Counted from the first letter of the stretch, positions 42,525 to 52,550 are shown. The stretch: DNA of 64,000 bases from Clostridium sp. (GCA_029851835.1 JARKVD010000011.1:1-64000), one strand, 5' to 3'. Made by a program: numbers and translations. Notes: generated by a model not told the origin, from the sequence alone.

Positions 42525-43862
42525 TTATAAATATTTATATTTATTTCTATATGCAATAATAAAATATATACACATAACCATAGCTAAAAGTTCTGCTGCT
42601 GGTACAGACAACCATATTCCTGGCACATGGAATATAGATGGTAATATGGTAAGCCCTGCAATAATAAATACAAAGGTTCGTAGAAAAGATATTATAGCTG
42701 ATACCTTACCATTGGATAGTGCTGTAAATAAAGATGATGCAAATATATTTATTCCAACGAATAAAAAGCTAATACTGAAAAGTGGGAATCCAGACATTGC
42801 AATTTCATATACATTACTTCCGACTGGTGTGAAAATCTCCATCATATAAGGAGATATCCACAGTGCTATAACAAATATTAAAATTGAACTTACGCTAATA
42901 AAACCAATACATATTTTGAATATCCTTTTTAATTGGATGTGATTTTCTGCTCCATGATTGTAGCTAATAACTGGAGCTACCCCCATAGAGAAGCCCATGA
43001 ACAATGCATTAAGCAAGAATTGTGCATACAGCATAATTGTTATTGCAGCAACCCCATCTTCTCCTAAATATTTCATTAATATAATATTATACAGGAAGGT
43101 TATTATAGCCATAGCAATATTAGATACCATTTCAGAAGAACCATTAAAACAGCTTTCACCCAACATTTTAAAGTCTAGAACTGGCTTTTCAAAATATAGA
43201 TTACTTTTATTTTTGAATAAGTAAATTAATCCACCAATGGCTCCTATTGAATATCCTATACCCGTTGCAATAGCAGCTCCTGCAATGCCCATATTTAAAG
43301 GAACGATAAAAATATAGTCTAATATTATGTTAGCTATACCAGATATAATACTTAGGGTTAATCCAAAGTTAGGATTTCCAGCTACAACTATAAAACTTTG
43401 TCCAAATATCTGTATCACTAAAGCCGGTGCAAACAGAAGCATAATTATTAAATACTGCTTACTAAGATCAAATAAAACTTCTGTAGCTCCAAGTCCATGT
43501 ATTAGAGGTTTTATAAATAACATACATGCAGCAACAGAAATTACGCTTAATATAAATCCTGTTACATAGATAAGTGATAAATTTTGTCTTGCTTCCTTTT
43601 CATCACCACTTCCAAGCTTTCTTGCAATAACTGCACTTCCTCCTGTTGAAAACATTATAGCTATTGCCATAAGCACATTAATTACAGGATATATAATATT
43701 AATTGCTGATAAGCCATTAGTTCCAACGTACCTTGATACAAAAATGGAATCAATTATTGTATATAATGCAGTTATTATCATCATAACCACTGTTGGTGTT
43801 GCAAACTTTAGAAGTGAAAAGAAATGAAACTCTTTACTAATCGAATTTTCTACATTCTCCAT
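42525..43862 (-). CDS. MATE family efflux transporter, MerR-regulated
   Basis: 445-residue MATE pump with about 12 TM helices. FATPTVVMMIITALYTIIDS and KLGSGDEKEARQNLS match the DinF/NorM-like MATE group. It is transcribed divergently from a MerR-family regulator whose operator contains the pump's promoter (19-bp spacer), so it is probably induced by the compound it exports. The substrate is not known. GAGGAGA lies before the ATG. Confidence 0.92.
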   Translation of the reverse strand: MENVENSISKEFHFFSLLKFATPTVVMMIITALYTIIDSIFVSRYVGTNGLSAINIIYPVINVLMAIAIMFSTGGSAVIARKLGSGDEKEARQNLSLIYVTGFILSVISVAACMLFIKPLIHGLGATEVLFDLSKQYLIIMLLFAPALVIQIFGQSFIVVAGNPNFGLTLSIISGIANIILDYIFIVPLNMGIAGAAIATGIGYSIGAIGGLIYLFKNKSNLYFEKPVLDFKMLGESCFNGSSEMVSNIAMAIITFLYNIILMKYLGEDGVAAITIMLYAQFLLNALFMGFSMGVAPVISYNHGAENHIQLKRIFKICIGFISVSSILIFVIALWISPYMMEIFTPVGSNVYEIAMSGFPLFSISFLFVGINIFASSLFTALSNGKVSAIISFLRTFVFIIAGLTILPSIFHVPGIWLSVPAAELLAMVMCIYFIIAYRNKYKYL

Positions 43863-43901
43863 TTTAACTTTCTCCTCTTGATGATTTTTTCTCTATGAAC
43901 T

Positions 43902-43932
43902 ACAATAAGGTATACGGTAACACTATAGTCAA
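43902..43932 (-). promoter_or_regulatory. MerR-type promoter of the MATE gene
   Basis: Minus-strand TTGACT (43932-43927), a 19-bp spacer, and TATTGT (43907-43902). The stretched 19-bp spacer, with a partial dyad (ACTAT...ATTGTAGT) over it, is the hallmark of promoters activated by MerR-family regulators that twist DNA. Confidence 0.75.
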
Positions 43933-43947
43933 GAGGAGGCTATAATT

Positions 43948-44772
43948 ATGAATATTAATTTACAAAATTACTTTACAACAGGTGAATTTGCAAAGCTTGT
44001 TGGAGTCACAAAACACACCCTGTTTCATTATGATGACATCGGAATTTTCTCTCCAGAAATAAAGGATGAACATGAATATAGATATTATTCTGTTTTTCAG
44101 CTTGAAGCTTTTTATGTAATTTACACCTTAAAGGAACTTGGTATGCCTTTAAAGGAAATAAAGGTTTATCTTGATAACAAAAGTCCTCAAGGTTTAATTG
44201 AACTCTTGAATAAAGAGGAAAAACAGATAGATCGACAAATTGAAAAGCTTAAACAAATGAAGGATTTAATTTCCTTAAAATCAAAAATTACCGAAAGTAT
44301 ATTTAATATTGATACTGATAAAATTTCTATAATCCATGAAGATGAAGAGCTTCTGCTATTAACTAAAACTCTACCTGCTACCGACAATAGAAGCATGGCT
44401 GTTTCAATTGCCAACCATGCAAGGTATTGTACTGAAAATGGAATAGCCTTTCCTGGCTACACTGGAGAAATGATTTCCATTGAGAATATACTTAATGAAG
44501 ATTACATAGCCTATAATTACTTTTTCACTAAAATTATTAATCCTAAAAATGATGCAGATATTTTTATAAAAAAAGCAGGCAGCTATTTAACTGCCTACCA
44601 TACTGAGGGCTATTATTCCATTGATAAAGCCTATAAAAGAATTCTTGCTTATGCTGAAGAAAATAGCCTTAATCTTAAGGGTTACTTTTTTGAAGATGCC
44701 ATCCTAGATGAGCTTTCCGTTCGTGGTTATGATAATTTTGTAATAAAAATCTCCATCTTGGTAGATATCTAA
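43948..44772 (+). CDS. MerR-family multidrug-sensing regulator (BmrR-like)
   Basis: 274 residues. N-terminal MerR winged helix ([20 protein letters not shown] then GIFSP), a dimerising coiled-coil (about 80-115), and a C-terminal GyrI/BmrR-like effector domain (about 120-270, e.g. [33 protein letters not shown]). No Cys-based metal site is present, so it senses small molecules, not metals. It is divergent from the MATE gene, its evident target. GAGGAGG precedes the ATG. Confidence 0.9.
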   Translation: MNINLQNYFTTGEFAKLVGVTKHTLFHYDDIGIFSPEIKDEHEYRYYSVFQLEAFYVIYTLKELGMPLKEIKVYLDNKSPQGLIELLNKEEKQIDRQIEKLKQMKDLISLKSKITESIFNIDTDKISIIHEDEELLLLTKTLPATDNRSMAVSIANHARYCTENGIAFPGYTGEMISIENILNEDYIAYNYFFTKIINPKNDADIFIKKAGSYLTAYHTEGYYSIDKAYKRILAYAEENSLNLKGYFFEDAILDELSVRGYDNFVIKISILVDI

Positions 44773-44776
44773 AAAC

Positions 44777-44802
44777 TCAAGGATATCTATCTTACTCCTT
44801 GA
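44777..44802. terminator. short hairpin between convergent genes
   Basis: TCAAGGA / TCCTTGA 7-bp stem overlapping the end of the DUF6241 gene. It is a weak terminator at best. Confidence 0.4.
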
Positions 44803-45295
44803 CTCCAATAGCTCTTCCTATAGTTCCCCCAAGCTTTGTCCAAAAATAATTATGCTCCTTGTCTGCCTGTGAGAAATCTCCATTCTCCCACCTGTTTATT
44901 ACCTCTAAAAGATACTCTCTATCTTCATAATTTATTTCACTGACTAAATCCTTTATATCTCCTAAGGAATCACTATCGATAGGGAGCTCTCCCCATATCT
45001 TATTATCTTCTGCAATGATTTTAGTATTTGACATTCTATGCATAATATCATAAAGCTTTTGCTCTGGATAATATTCCGGTGATTTTAGCTCAGCAGTTTC
45101 CTCCTTTTCATCAGATTCATCCTTCTCTTTATTTATGTCATCAACTATATTTTCTATTTCCTCTTGGTTCTTTTTTGCTTCAATCTTTCCTGATTTATAG
45201 TTCATATAGTAGTTATATCCAAATAAGCCTCCCCCTAGCACTATAACAATAACTATAATCCATATTAATATCTTTTTTAATGTATTTTCCTCCAT
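44792..45295 (-). CDS. DUF6241 family membrane-anchored protein
   Basis: 167 residues with one N-terminal TM helix (about 9-30, ILIWIIVIVIVLGGGLFGYN), a highly charged Lys/Glu linker (about 35-70), then an extracytoplasmic domain ending in REYLLEVINRWENGDFSQAD and KEHNYFWTKLGGTIGRAIG. The final block is the DUF6241 pattern; function unknown. GGGGGAA lies before the ATG. It is monocistronic and lies next to the Asp-box gene. Confidence 0.72.
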   Translation of the reverse strand: MEENTLKKILIWIIVIVIVLGGGLFGYNYYMNYKSGKIEAKKNQEEIENIVDDINKEKDESDEKEETAELKSPEYYPEQKLYDIMHRMSNTKIIAEDNKIWGELPIDSDSLGDIKDLVSEINYEDREYLLEVINRWENGDFSQADKEHNYFWTKLGGTIGRAIGVKE

Positions 45296-45366
45296 GAAAT
45301 TCCCCCCTAAACTTATTTCATTATTTTGAATTGCTTCATAGTTTTACCATATACCCTGAAATAAAA

Positions 45367-45390
45367 ACAACCTTAATTAATTAAAGTTGT
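45367..45390 (-). terminator. terminator of the Asp-box gene
   Basis: Perfect palindromic core TTAATTAATTAA flanked by ACAAC/GTTGT; on the minus strand followed by TTTTTAT. Confidence 0.8.
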
Positions 45391-45406
45391 CTTTATCCAA
45401 TGCTTT

Positions 45407-46717
45407 TTATCCCTCATTAGGATTTGGTGCTGGTTTTACTTGATCTATATAAGTCCATGTTTTCCCTAAATCATAGGATTCATACCTAGCCATTAAATTA
45501 CCACCCTTGTAATCGCCATCAGCTCCTTGAGTAACTAGCAAGGTCATTACACCATCATTTAACTCTGGAACATTTGCTTCTTTATATACCTTACTCCATT
45601 CCAATCCAATATCACTATTTAACTCCTGTGGTTCTAATATAACTGGTTCAAATGTTCTTCCACCATCCTCTGTTCTATACAGATTTGTTTCATTTCCCTC
45701 TACATACGGATAGCTGAAAAATCCTAACCCATCATCATAAAATTTAGATGACTTTAAAAGACTTCCCCTTGGACCTGATCCAACATGTTCCCATGTTTTA
45801 CCACCATCTGTGGTTGATAATATAGCTGATGCCTCTTGGCTCATAGTCTTATCAAAAGTTATAACACTATATCCTATATCCTTATTTTCAAAATGAATAT
45901 AACTGTACCTGGGGTATATTACATCTAATAACGGTACCTTAGCCCAAGTTGCTCCTTCATCATCTGAATATAAAACAGATAAGGGCACTTCATTAGTTCC
46001 ACCAAATAAAAATGAAGTTTTCTCTGGTTTTATTTCATAGCTTCCATCAGGCAACTGATTTCTATATGCCCTTCCAGCCATAAGCTCCTCAAAATTTATT
46101 GGTACTTCGCTCCAATTATTCCCCTTATTATAGCTTATGAAAAGTTTTTCCCCTTCAATTTTATATGTATATTGGGTTTTCTCAAAGGGCTTTTCTTGAA
46201 TAAACTCATTGTAATGTTCTTCTTCCTCTCTCTTTCCACTTATGTCATATATCATTAATTGATAAGCAGCAGGAGACATCCTATTCTCTAGATAACACAT
46301 TCCACTATCGTATAATTCAAAATCCAAAACCCATTGACATTTTATCAAATTTCCATCCTTAACTCCCCAAGCAGAAAAATAATCAGTATCAATCTTTTTA
46401 GGTTCAACAACAAAATCTATCTGTACAATGAATTCTTCCTCATCTAATACCTCTATAACATCGGTTTCAATATTTAATATCTTCTTTTTTCTAGATAAAT
46501 ACTTTTGTTGAAATTGATCTGTATATCCCCTCAACCACTGCTGTGCAATGTCACTTTTATGAGTATCTGTTTCTACTAATATTGTAAAATCTTTTTCCTT
46601 TAAAATAATAATTTTACTGCGTTGAACAAATATAAATCCCATATATCCTATACCAATAATTAATACTGATATAGCTATAATTAAAAGTAACTTATTCCTT
46701 TTACTAATCCTCTTCAC
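45407..46717 (-). CDS. membrane-anchored Asp-box (BNR/sialidase-type) propeller protein
   Basis: 436 residues. An N-terminal TM anchor (about 10-30) precedes an extracytoplasmic beta-propeller with five Asp-box turns: NKGNNWSEV, DDEGATWAKV, TTDGGKTWEHV, TEDGGRTFEPV and YDLGKTWTYI. Asp boxes occur in sialidases, YCF48/HCF136 and Vps10-like proteins, but the catalytic Arg triad of sialidase is not evident, so an enzyme role is unlikely. It follows a MATE gene by 50 bp and could share its transcript. Start is taken as GTG; an ATT two codons downstream is better spaced from GGGAGG. Confidence 0.75.
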   Translation of the reverse strand: MKRISKRNKLLLIIAISVLIIGIGYMGFIFVQRSKIIILKEKDFTILVETDTHKSDIAQQWLRGYTDQFQQKYLSRKKKILNIETDVIEVLDEEEFIVQIDFVVEPKKIDTDYFSAWGVKDGNLIKCQWVLDFELYDSGMCYLENRMSPAAYQLMIYDISGKREEEEHYNEFIQEKPFEKTQYTYKIEGEKLFISYNKGNNWSEVPINFEELMAGRAYRNQLPDGSYEIKPEKTSFLFGGTNEVPLSVLYSDDEGATWAKVPLLDVIYPRYSYIHFENKDIGYSVITFDKTMSQEASAILSTTDGGKTWEHVGSGPRGSLLKSSKFYDDGLGFFSYPYVEGNETNLYRTEDGGRTFEPVILEPQELNSDIGLEWSKVYKEANVPELNDGVMTLLVTQGADGDYKGGNLMARYESYDLGKTWTYIDQVKPAPNPNEG

Positions 46718-46767
46718 CTCCCTCGCTTCCTTTTAAGTAAGCATTTTCCTTAATTGTAATTCACCAT

Positions 46768-48141
46768 TTATACTATATCAGCTATTGTTCTTTCAATGGT
46801 ATCTTCATAGCTAAAAAGACTTTCCCTTTTAAACATTAGATATCCAAATCCAATAATATCCGCTAACAACCATCCAATTGGTATAGACCACCATATTCCT
46901 AAAAGTCCTATTGATTGTATAGGTGCTAAAGCATAGGCCAAAACTACTCTACTTCCAAGTGATATTACGGTAAGCACAATTGACATTTGTGCCTTTCCAA
47001 GACCTCTGTAAAATGCATATAATAAAAATAAGCCTCCAATTCCAATATAACACATACCCTCAATTCTTAGGTACTGGATACCAATTGAAATAACTTCAAC
47101 TTCACTTGGCTGAATAAACATGAGCATCAATTCTTTTGCAAATATATATACAGCAACAGATACTATTAAACAAAACACACCTGATATCTTAACTGCTTCT
47201 TTTATTCCAGTTTTAATCCTCTCTGTTTTTCTTGCTCCATAGTTTTGAGCTATATAGGTTGCAAATGCATTTCCAAAATCCTGTGCTGGCATATATGCAA
47301 AGGAATCAATTTTAACTACTGCGGCAAAAGCTGCCATAGCATGAACTCCAAAGCTGTTAACTAAGCCCTGAATCATTAAAATTCCAAAATTCATGATAGA
47401 TTGTTGAATACTATTTAGAATTGAATTACTCATTATCAATTTCAATAACCCTTTATCATAATACATATTTTCCCTTCCTGGGCAAAGCTGTGGAGCCTTC
47501 TTAAGAAAATAAATCATAATTGCTACCGCAGATACTCCCTGGGAAATAATTGTTGCAATAGCAGCGCCTCCAACTCCCATATTCAACGGAAGTATAAATA
47601 CTATATCTAACACTACATTTAACACTGATGAAATTGCTAAGAATATTAAAGGCATAACTGAATTACCTATACTTCGCAATATTGATGAAATAAAGTTATA
47701 TATAAAAGTAAATCCTATTCCCATAAAAATTATATTAAGATATGTTCTAGTATCCTTCAAAACTTCTATAGGAATATTCATCCATAGAAGTAACTTATCT
47801 AATAGTAAAAATGATAATATATTAATAAAAATAGTTATTATCGCAGTAAATACAAAAGAATTCCATATGCTTGTTTTTAAATCCTTTATTCTCTTAGCTC
47901 CAAATAATTGCGAAAAAACTATTCCACTTCCCATGCATAATCCTAAAATAATTGAAGTAAGCAGAACCATAAGTGAATAAGCTGAACCAACAGCTCCTAA
48001 AGCATTTGTCCCTAAAACTCTTCCAACTATTAATGTATCGGCAACATTATAAAGTTGCTGAATCAAATTCCCAAGTATCATTGGTATACTAAAAAATATT
48101 AAAGCTTTTCTCTCATTTCCATGAGTCATATCCTTTATCAT
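46768..48141 (-). CDS. MATE family efflux transporter
   Basis: 457-residue pump with about 12 TM helices and the family motif around IPMILGNLIQQLYNVADTLI. It is the third MATE protein of the window and not close to the other two in sequence. A promoter with TATAAT about 20 bp before the start suggests a very short leader; the Shine-Dalgarno is weak (GTTGGGT). It may be co-transcribed with the Asp-box propeller gene 50 bp downstream. Confidence 0.9.
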   Translation of the reverse strand: MIKDMTHGNERKALIFFSIPMILGNLIQQLYNVADTLIVGRVLGTNALGAVGSAYSLMVLLTSIILGLCMGSGIVFSQLFGAKRIKDLKTSIWNSFVFTAIITIFINILSFLLLDKLLLWMNIPIEVLKDTRTYLNIIFMGIGFTFIYNFISSILRSIGNSVMPLIFLAISSVLNVVLDIVFILPLNMGVGGAAIATIISQGVSAVAIMIYFLKKAPQLCPGRENMYYDKGLLKLIMSNSILNSIQQSIMNFGILMIQGLVNSFGVHAMAAFAAVVKIDSFAYMPAQDFGNAFATYIAQNYGARKTERIKTGIKEAVKISGVFCLIVSVAVYIFAKELMLMFIQPSEVEVISIGIQYLRIEGMCYIGIGGLFLLYAFYRGLGKAQMSIVLTVISLGSRVVLAYALAPIQSIGLLGIWWSIPIGWLLADIIGFGYLMFKRESLFSYEDTIERTIADIV

Positions 48142-48373
48142 TCAAACCCAACTTTCACATATTATTATACTCTAACACCTAAAATGGTAACATTTAAAAG
48201 CCTCCTAGTCAAATTTTACCTTTTATGTATTTACATTCTTTTAAATGTATTTTGTAAATATTATTCCCTTTTATTTTATTAAGCATATTATTTATAATGC
48301 ACATTTTAGATACAACTATTAAGGGGTCAAGAATCTTAAATTAAATCCTCTTATTAAACATGATATATAAAAT
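48142..48373. other. intergenic gap, mostly featureless
   Basis: Minus-strand TATAAT near 48163 with a TGTTAC-like -35 serves the MATE gene. An AGGAGG near 48203 is upstream of that promoter and has no ORF. Nothing else is recognised. Confidence 0.4.
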
Positions 48374-48416
48374 ATATAAAAGGAGATAACTTTATTTTGT
48401 TATCTCCTTTTATATA
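48374..48416 (-). terminator. terminator of the two-component operon
   Basis: AAAAGGAGATAAC / GTTATCTCCTTTT perfect stem, extended by TATAT arms. Confidence 0.88.
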
Positions 48417-48458
48417 TCCTGTGCTCGCTTGTATACTGACTTAATTTATTAAAATTTA

Positions 48459-49910
48459 CTATTTACTTTTTAATCCCCTAACCTGCTCACTCCAATATCC
48501 TACATAATCACCCTCAGCCCATTCTGACATTACAATACTTTCTTTTTCTTTTAAAGGTACAACTATTTCAGATTCTTTGTCTAAATTATTATTTACTATT
48601 TTATAAATATATAACTTTGATTTTGTTTTTATCACAGCTAGGTTTCTATTAGGCGAAGATATTGCATCAACTGCTGATGGTACTTGTTTCTGAATTCCCT
48701 GCCAAGGAATAAATATCTCATCATGTCTAGCAATCTTTTCTGATACCCTTAAAGTAATGTCTACTTTTTCATGTTCAAATCCACTACTTGTAAATTCTTC
48801 ACCACTACTCATACCACCAACTTCACTATTAGAAAACTTCTTTGGATTCAAAGTATAAAAACTCCATCTCCCCTGCTTTCTACTTATAGCAAAATTCGTA
48901 AAGGTGTTTATATCATTATTTTTAAAAATATTGTTCTTATCTGCAGATAAAATTACATTGCTCATATCAGTACTATCAGTCAAAGCCCCCAATGGAATAG
49001 ACTTATTAAACCCTAAAGTATTTAAATCTAATACATACGTACTTAAAACTTCATCATAGCTACTTTCATTATATATATATGTTCTTATACTCATATAATC
49101 ATTTCCTATGAATGTTATTCCTCTATCAATATTAGCATCTTCCATTTGCGCCATTAAGACATCATTATGAAACTCAACACTTCTTCCATTCATATCTTCA
49201 AAAACAATTATATCTTTAAAATAATTTTTCTCATTATATTCTCTTTTATCTGTCACCTTATAGAAACCAGTCCTTCTTGGAAACAGTAAATACGGAAGTT
49301 CTTCAACGCTCAGTTCTCCCTTTTCATTGCTCACCCATATGGTTCTATACTGATTTCCATCTTCACCTTGGCTTCTCAAGCCTATTAAAACGCCACTATC
49401 CATCTTATAGTAACTATCATCATTTTTATCATTAATAGAATTATGTATAGACTGAAGAGGTTCCTTATCAACCTGAATCAATTCATATAAACTACCATCT
49501 TCTATCATATACACCTTATCTTCAATAAACATAATATCTTTAATAAATGTATTGTTTGAACTAATAGTTAAAACTTTTATATCTTCACCATGGGTATTTA
49601 TATTTTCTGGAATATATCCCATTACCTCATATAGATATGCATCCATATTAACCACTTTAGCCTTATAGCTTATATTTTCATAAACCTTTCCCCAAAGAAG
49701 AACTTCTTGGTTACTAAAACTTACCATGGTTACTTCCGTTGCATCTTCACTTGCTTCTGAAGTATTAGATATATTAACTTTTTCTACTCTCCATTGTCCT
49801 TCAATAAGAGTTTTGACCTCCGGATTTGATACTCTTAAATCAAAGGTACCGCAGCCTGTGAAAATAAAGGCATTTATTACTATTAAAATTAAAACTATCA
49901 ACCTTTTCAC
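48459..49910 (-). CDS. lipoprotein of a two-component operon, function unknown
   Basis: 483 residues. A lipoprotein signal peptide (KRLIVLILIVINAFIFTGC, lipobox FTGC) predicts anchoring to the outer face of the membrane. The rest is a soluble beta-rich domain without recognisable motifs; the C-terminal third alternates short strands as in a propeller. The GTG start lies 1 nt after the kinase stop with AAGGAGG, so it is translationally coupled to the histidine kinase and may act as its accessory sensor (inference). Confidence 0.75.
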   Translation of the reverse strand: MKRLIVLILIVINAFIFTGCGTFDLRVSNPEVKTLIEGQWRVEKVNISNTSEASEDATEVTMVSFSNQEVLLWGKVYENISYKAKVVNMDAYLYEVMGYIPENINTHGEDIKVLTISSNNTFIKDIMFIEDKVYMIEDGSLYELIQVDKEPLQSIHNSINDKNDDSYYKMDSGVLIGLRSQGEDGNQYRTIWVSNEKGELSVEELPYLLFPRRTGFYKVTDKREYNEKNYFKDIIVFEDMNGRSVEFHNDVLMAQMEDANIDRGITFIGNDYMSIRTYIYNESSYDEVLSTYVLDLNTLGFNKSIPLGALTDSTDMSNVILSADKNNIFKNNDINTFTNFAISRKQGRWSFYTLNPKKFSNSEVGGMSSGEEFTSSGFEHEKVDITLRVSEKIARHDEIFIPWQGIQKQVPSAVDAISSPNRNLAVIKTKSKLYIYKIVNNNLDKESEIVVPLKEKESIVMSEWAEGDYVGYWSEQVRGLKSK

Positions 49911-49911
49911 T

Positions 49912-51303
49912 TTAGTTCCTCCTTGGAAGGCTTATTGTGACTTTAGTTCCTTCGCCTAACTCGCTTTCAATCCTAAAATGCCCTCCGTGCAATCCTATTA
50001 TTTCATCACAAATGGAAAGTCCTATTCCATTGCTAGAGTTTACATTTCTCCCCTTATAAAACTTTTCTTTTACATGTGGTAAATCCTGCTTTGAAATACC
50101 ATATCCCTCATCTTCTATTATAAGCTTAATCCACTCTTGTTCTTCCGTTAAATCAAACTTAACTCTAGATTTCTTTGGTGAAAATTTTATGGAGTTATCT
50201 AAAATATTAATTAAAACCTGCTTCATTCTATTTCTATCAAGTTCTATTGTATGTGATGTATTAGAGTTAAAACTTGTTTCAATAAATTTACTTTCAAACC
50301 TCGGTTCTAGCTGTCTTAAAATTCCTTGACAGAATTCATCAATATTGGTTGCTTCCTTTGAAAGTGTTATCTTTCCAGAACTAAGCTTTGAGAAATCCAG
50401 AAGCTCCTCTACAAGGTAAGTTAATCTTCCAACTTCTTCTTCTATAATTTTCAGTCCTTCTCTAACCTCATCTTTATCTTTTAAATCTGAAGATTCTAGA
50501 ACAATAGCCCATCCTTTTATGGATGTTAATGGAGTTCTTAATTCATGAGAAATAGATGATATGAACTCATTCTTTAATCTTTCATTTTTCTGTATTTCTT
50601 CCGACATGAAATTTAGTGTTTCAGCTAGCTTTCCAACTTCATCCTTCGAGTACTTTGGTATTGCTTCCTTAAAATTTCCTCTTGCCATTTTTTCAGCACC
50701 TCTACACACTAAGTTCAATGGTTTCATTAAACTATTAGCAATAAATAGACTAACGGTAGAAGCAATGGATATAACAAGAACTCCAAAGCCAATAATCATA
50801 TATGTAAATCTTCTTATAACCAACTCTACAGGGCTAGTTGATGCTGAAAATCTAAGGACTCCCCCCACTGAAGTATCATAATAAAGGGGAGTTGCTGCAT
50901 TCATAGTTCCCTCTTTAAACTCAGTGTTTATATAAATCTTATTATGAATTGATGTAAAATTTTTTAAAGCATCAATAACTTCAGTTGTCATTACTGGTTT
51001 ATTGTCAATATACCCTGCAGAATCCATAATAACTCTTCCATCTAGATCTATTACCTGAACACGGCAAGTAGTATTACTCCAAAACATATCTCTATTATTA
51101 AAAATATTTTCCTTTAAACTATCACCTGATAAATATGTATTATAAAAATCTGATGATATTTTTATCTGTCCTTCAATAGATTCTTCTAAATTCTTATAAT
51201 AATAGCTTCTTATCATTCCGTATAAAATAATTTGGATTATTATTACAGTTACAGTGATGATAATAATATAGCTGCTAGATATTTTTTTTCTAATAGAACT
51301 CAC
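49912..51303 (-). CDS. sensor histidine kinase, HAMP-containing
   Basis: 463-residue membrane kinase. Two TM helices (about 12-32 and 163-185) enclose an extracytoplasmic sensor of about 130 residues. They are followed by HAMP (about 185-240), HisKA with the phospho-acceptor His in SSISHELRTPLTS, and the HATPase domain (NILDNSIKFSP, DEGYGISKQDL, GIGLSICDEIIGLHGG). It is of the PhoR/WalK/ResE class. GTG start directly after the regulator stop. Signal unknown. Confidence 0.94.
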   Translation of the reverse strand: MSSIRKKISSSYIIIITVTVIIIQIILYGMIRSYYYKNLEESIEGQIKISSDFYNTYLSGDSLKENIFNNRDMFWSNTTCRVQVIDLDGRVIMDSAGYIDNKPVMTTEVIDALKNFTSIHNKIYINTEFKEGTMNAATPLYYDTSVGGVLRFSASTSPVELVIRRFTYMIIGFGVLVISIASTVSLFIANSLMKPLNLVCRGAEKMARGNFKEAIPKYSKDEVGKLAETLNFMSEEIQKNERLKNEFISSISHELRTPLTSIKGWAIVLESSDLKDKDEVREGLKIIEEEVGRLTYLVEELLDFSKLSSGKITLSKEATNIDEFCQGILRQLEPRFESKFIETSFNSNTSHTIELDRNRMKQVLINILDNSIKFSPKKSRVKFDLTEEQEWIKLIIEDEGYGISKQDLPHVKEKFYKGRNVNSSNGIGLSICDEIIGLHGGHFRIESELGEGTKVTISLPRRN

Positions 51304-51990
51304 TTAGTTCTCCCTCCATTTATAGCCAGTTCCCCAGACAGTTTCAATATATCTAGGCTTAGAAGGATTTGCTTCTATCTTGCTTCTCATCCTTCTAATA
51401 TTAACATCTATAATCTTATTTTCTCCAATATAATTATATCCCCATACCATATCAAGAAGCTCATCTCTTGTAAATGCCTTGCTTGGATTCTCCATAAACA
51501 GCTTCATTAGTAAATACTCCTTTGGTGTTAGCTCAATCTCATCATCATTTTTATATAAAGTCTTGCTATTCAAATCAAGCTTGAACTCACCAGAAATAAG
51601 CTCTTTACTTCTTATATTATCACCTATGCACATTCTCCTTAAAAGTGATTTTATTATTGCAATGAGCTCTAACGGATTAAATGGCTTTACAATATAATGA
51701 TCTGCACCATTCTCTAACCCTTCAATTTTATCTCTATCCTGTGCTCTAGCTGTAAGCATAACAATTCCCATCTCAGGATAGTTTTTCTTCAGAAATTTAC
51801 ATACTTCATAACCATCAATTCCAGGAAGCATTATATCTAATATAACAATATCAGGACTCTCTTTTCCGGCTTCTTCAATGCCCTTTTCTCCACTATCAGC
51901 TTCAATAACCTGAAAACCCTCTCGTTTTAGACTTATATTTACAAACTTTCTTATATGTGATTCATCCTCAATTAATAATATCTTATACAT
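51304..51990 (-). CDS. OmpR/PhoB-family response regulator
   Basis: 228 residues: receiver domain (about 1-120; ILLIEDESHIRK, phospho-Asp in VILDIMLPGIDGYEV, Lys in HYIVKPFNPLEL) and winged-helix DNA-binding domain (about 135-228; ELTPKEYLLMKLFMENPSKA, RYIETVWGTGYKW). GGGGGAA lies before the ATG at 51990; a longer frame lacks a ribosome site. It is first in the operon with the kinase and lipoprotein. The target is not known; PhoB-class regulators bind 11-bp direct repeats, like those near 59900, but no link is shown. Confidence 0.94.
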   Translation of the reverse strand: MYKILLIEDESHIRKFVNISLKREGFQVIEADSGEKGIEEAGKESPDIVILDIMLPGIDGYEVCKFLKKNYPEMGIVMLTARAQDRDKIEGLENGADHYIVKPFNPLELIAIIKSLLRRMCIGDNIRSKELISGEFKLDLNSKTLYKNDDEIELTPKEYLLMKLFMENPSKAFTRDELLDMVWGYNYIGENKIIDVNIRRMRSKIEANPSKPRYIETVWGTGYKWREN

Positions 51991-52018
51991 GCTATTCCCC
52001 CATTTCTTTTCAAACAAA

Positions 52019-52050
52019 TGCACCTATAATAAAAAATTATTAAAGGTGCA
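52019..52050 (-). terminator. terminator of the small membrane protein gene
   Basis: TGCACCTATAATA / TATTA-AGGTGCA-type stem around A/T loop, followed on the minus strand by TTTGTTTG. Confidence 0.7.
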
Positions 52051-52077
52051 GCATAGTTTACGTTATATTATAAAATT

Positions 52078-52437
52078 TTATTTATTTTCATCATCAATGT
52101 GCGCTTCTTCAAATTCTACGTCAACAGCATTAATCGTATTAAAGTCATCATCTGGTTCTTCATAGGTACTACTATTAGTAGTATCAACAGTATCTTCCTT
52201 TTCACCATAGGTAAAAGAATAGAACCCATTTTCGCTCTTTTTAGCCTTATGCTTAAGGTACATAATACTTAAAGTTATTATTAAAACTATGGCAATTATA
52301 AACCATAATATAATCTTTGCAATAATTCCAAATATGCTAAATATAAGTGGAGAGAATAGGAATAAAATAACACATCCTAATGCAATCTTTATCAACGTCT
52401 GCATATCTACATTTTTCATATTCTTAATTCCTTTCAT
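52078..52437 (-). CDS. small membrane protein with acidic tail
   Basis: 119 residues with two adjacent TM helices (about 18-36 and 38-60, IKIALGCVILFLFSPLIFSI...) followed by a cytoplasmic tail rich in Asp/Glu/Thr (about 70-119). No known family. Two starts are possible: 52437 (AAGGAAC 8 nt upstream) and an internal ATG at 52419 (AAAGGA 9 nt upstream). Monocistronic. Confidence 0.65.
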   Translation of the reverse strand: MKGIKNMKNVDMQTLIKIALGCVILFLFSPLIFSIFGIIAKIILWFIIAIVLIITLSIMYLKHKAKKSENGFYSFTYGEKEDTVDTTNSSTYEEPDDDFNTINAVDVEFEEAHIDDENK

Positions 52438-52550
52438 TTCAATATGTTCCTTGAGCCATAATTATATCAAATTTTTTAATGTAAGTCATTTTTCTACACC
52501 TTAAAATCATCATATTTCATATAAATTTTACTTTTATTTTGTAGTCTCAC

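Noticed and set aside
46717-46768. Terminator between MATE and Asp-box genes
   Set aside because: No inverted repeat followed by T's is present, so read-through is allowed.
51304-51990. PhoB-like regulator as proven binder of the 59872-59944 array
   Set aside because: Only the 11-bp geometry fits; no sequence evidence links them, so it is kept as a test, not a claim.
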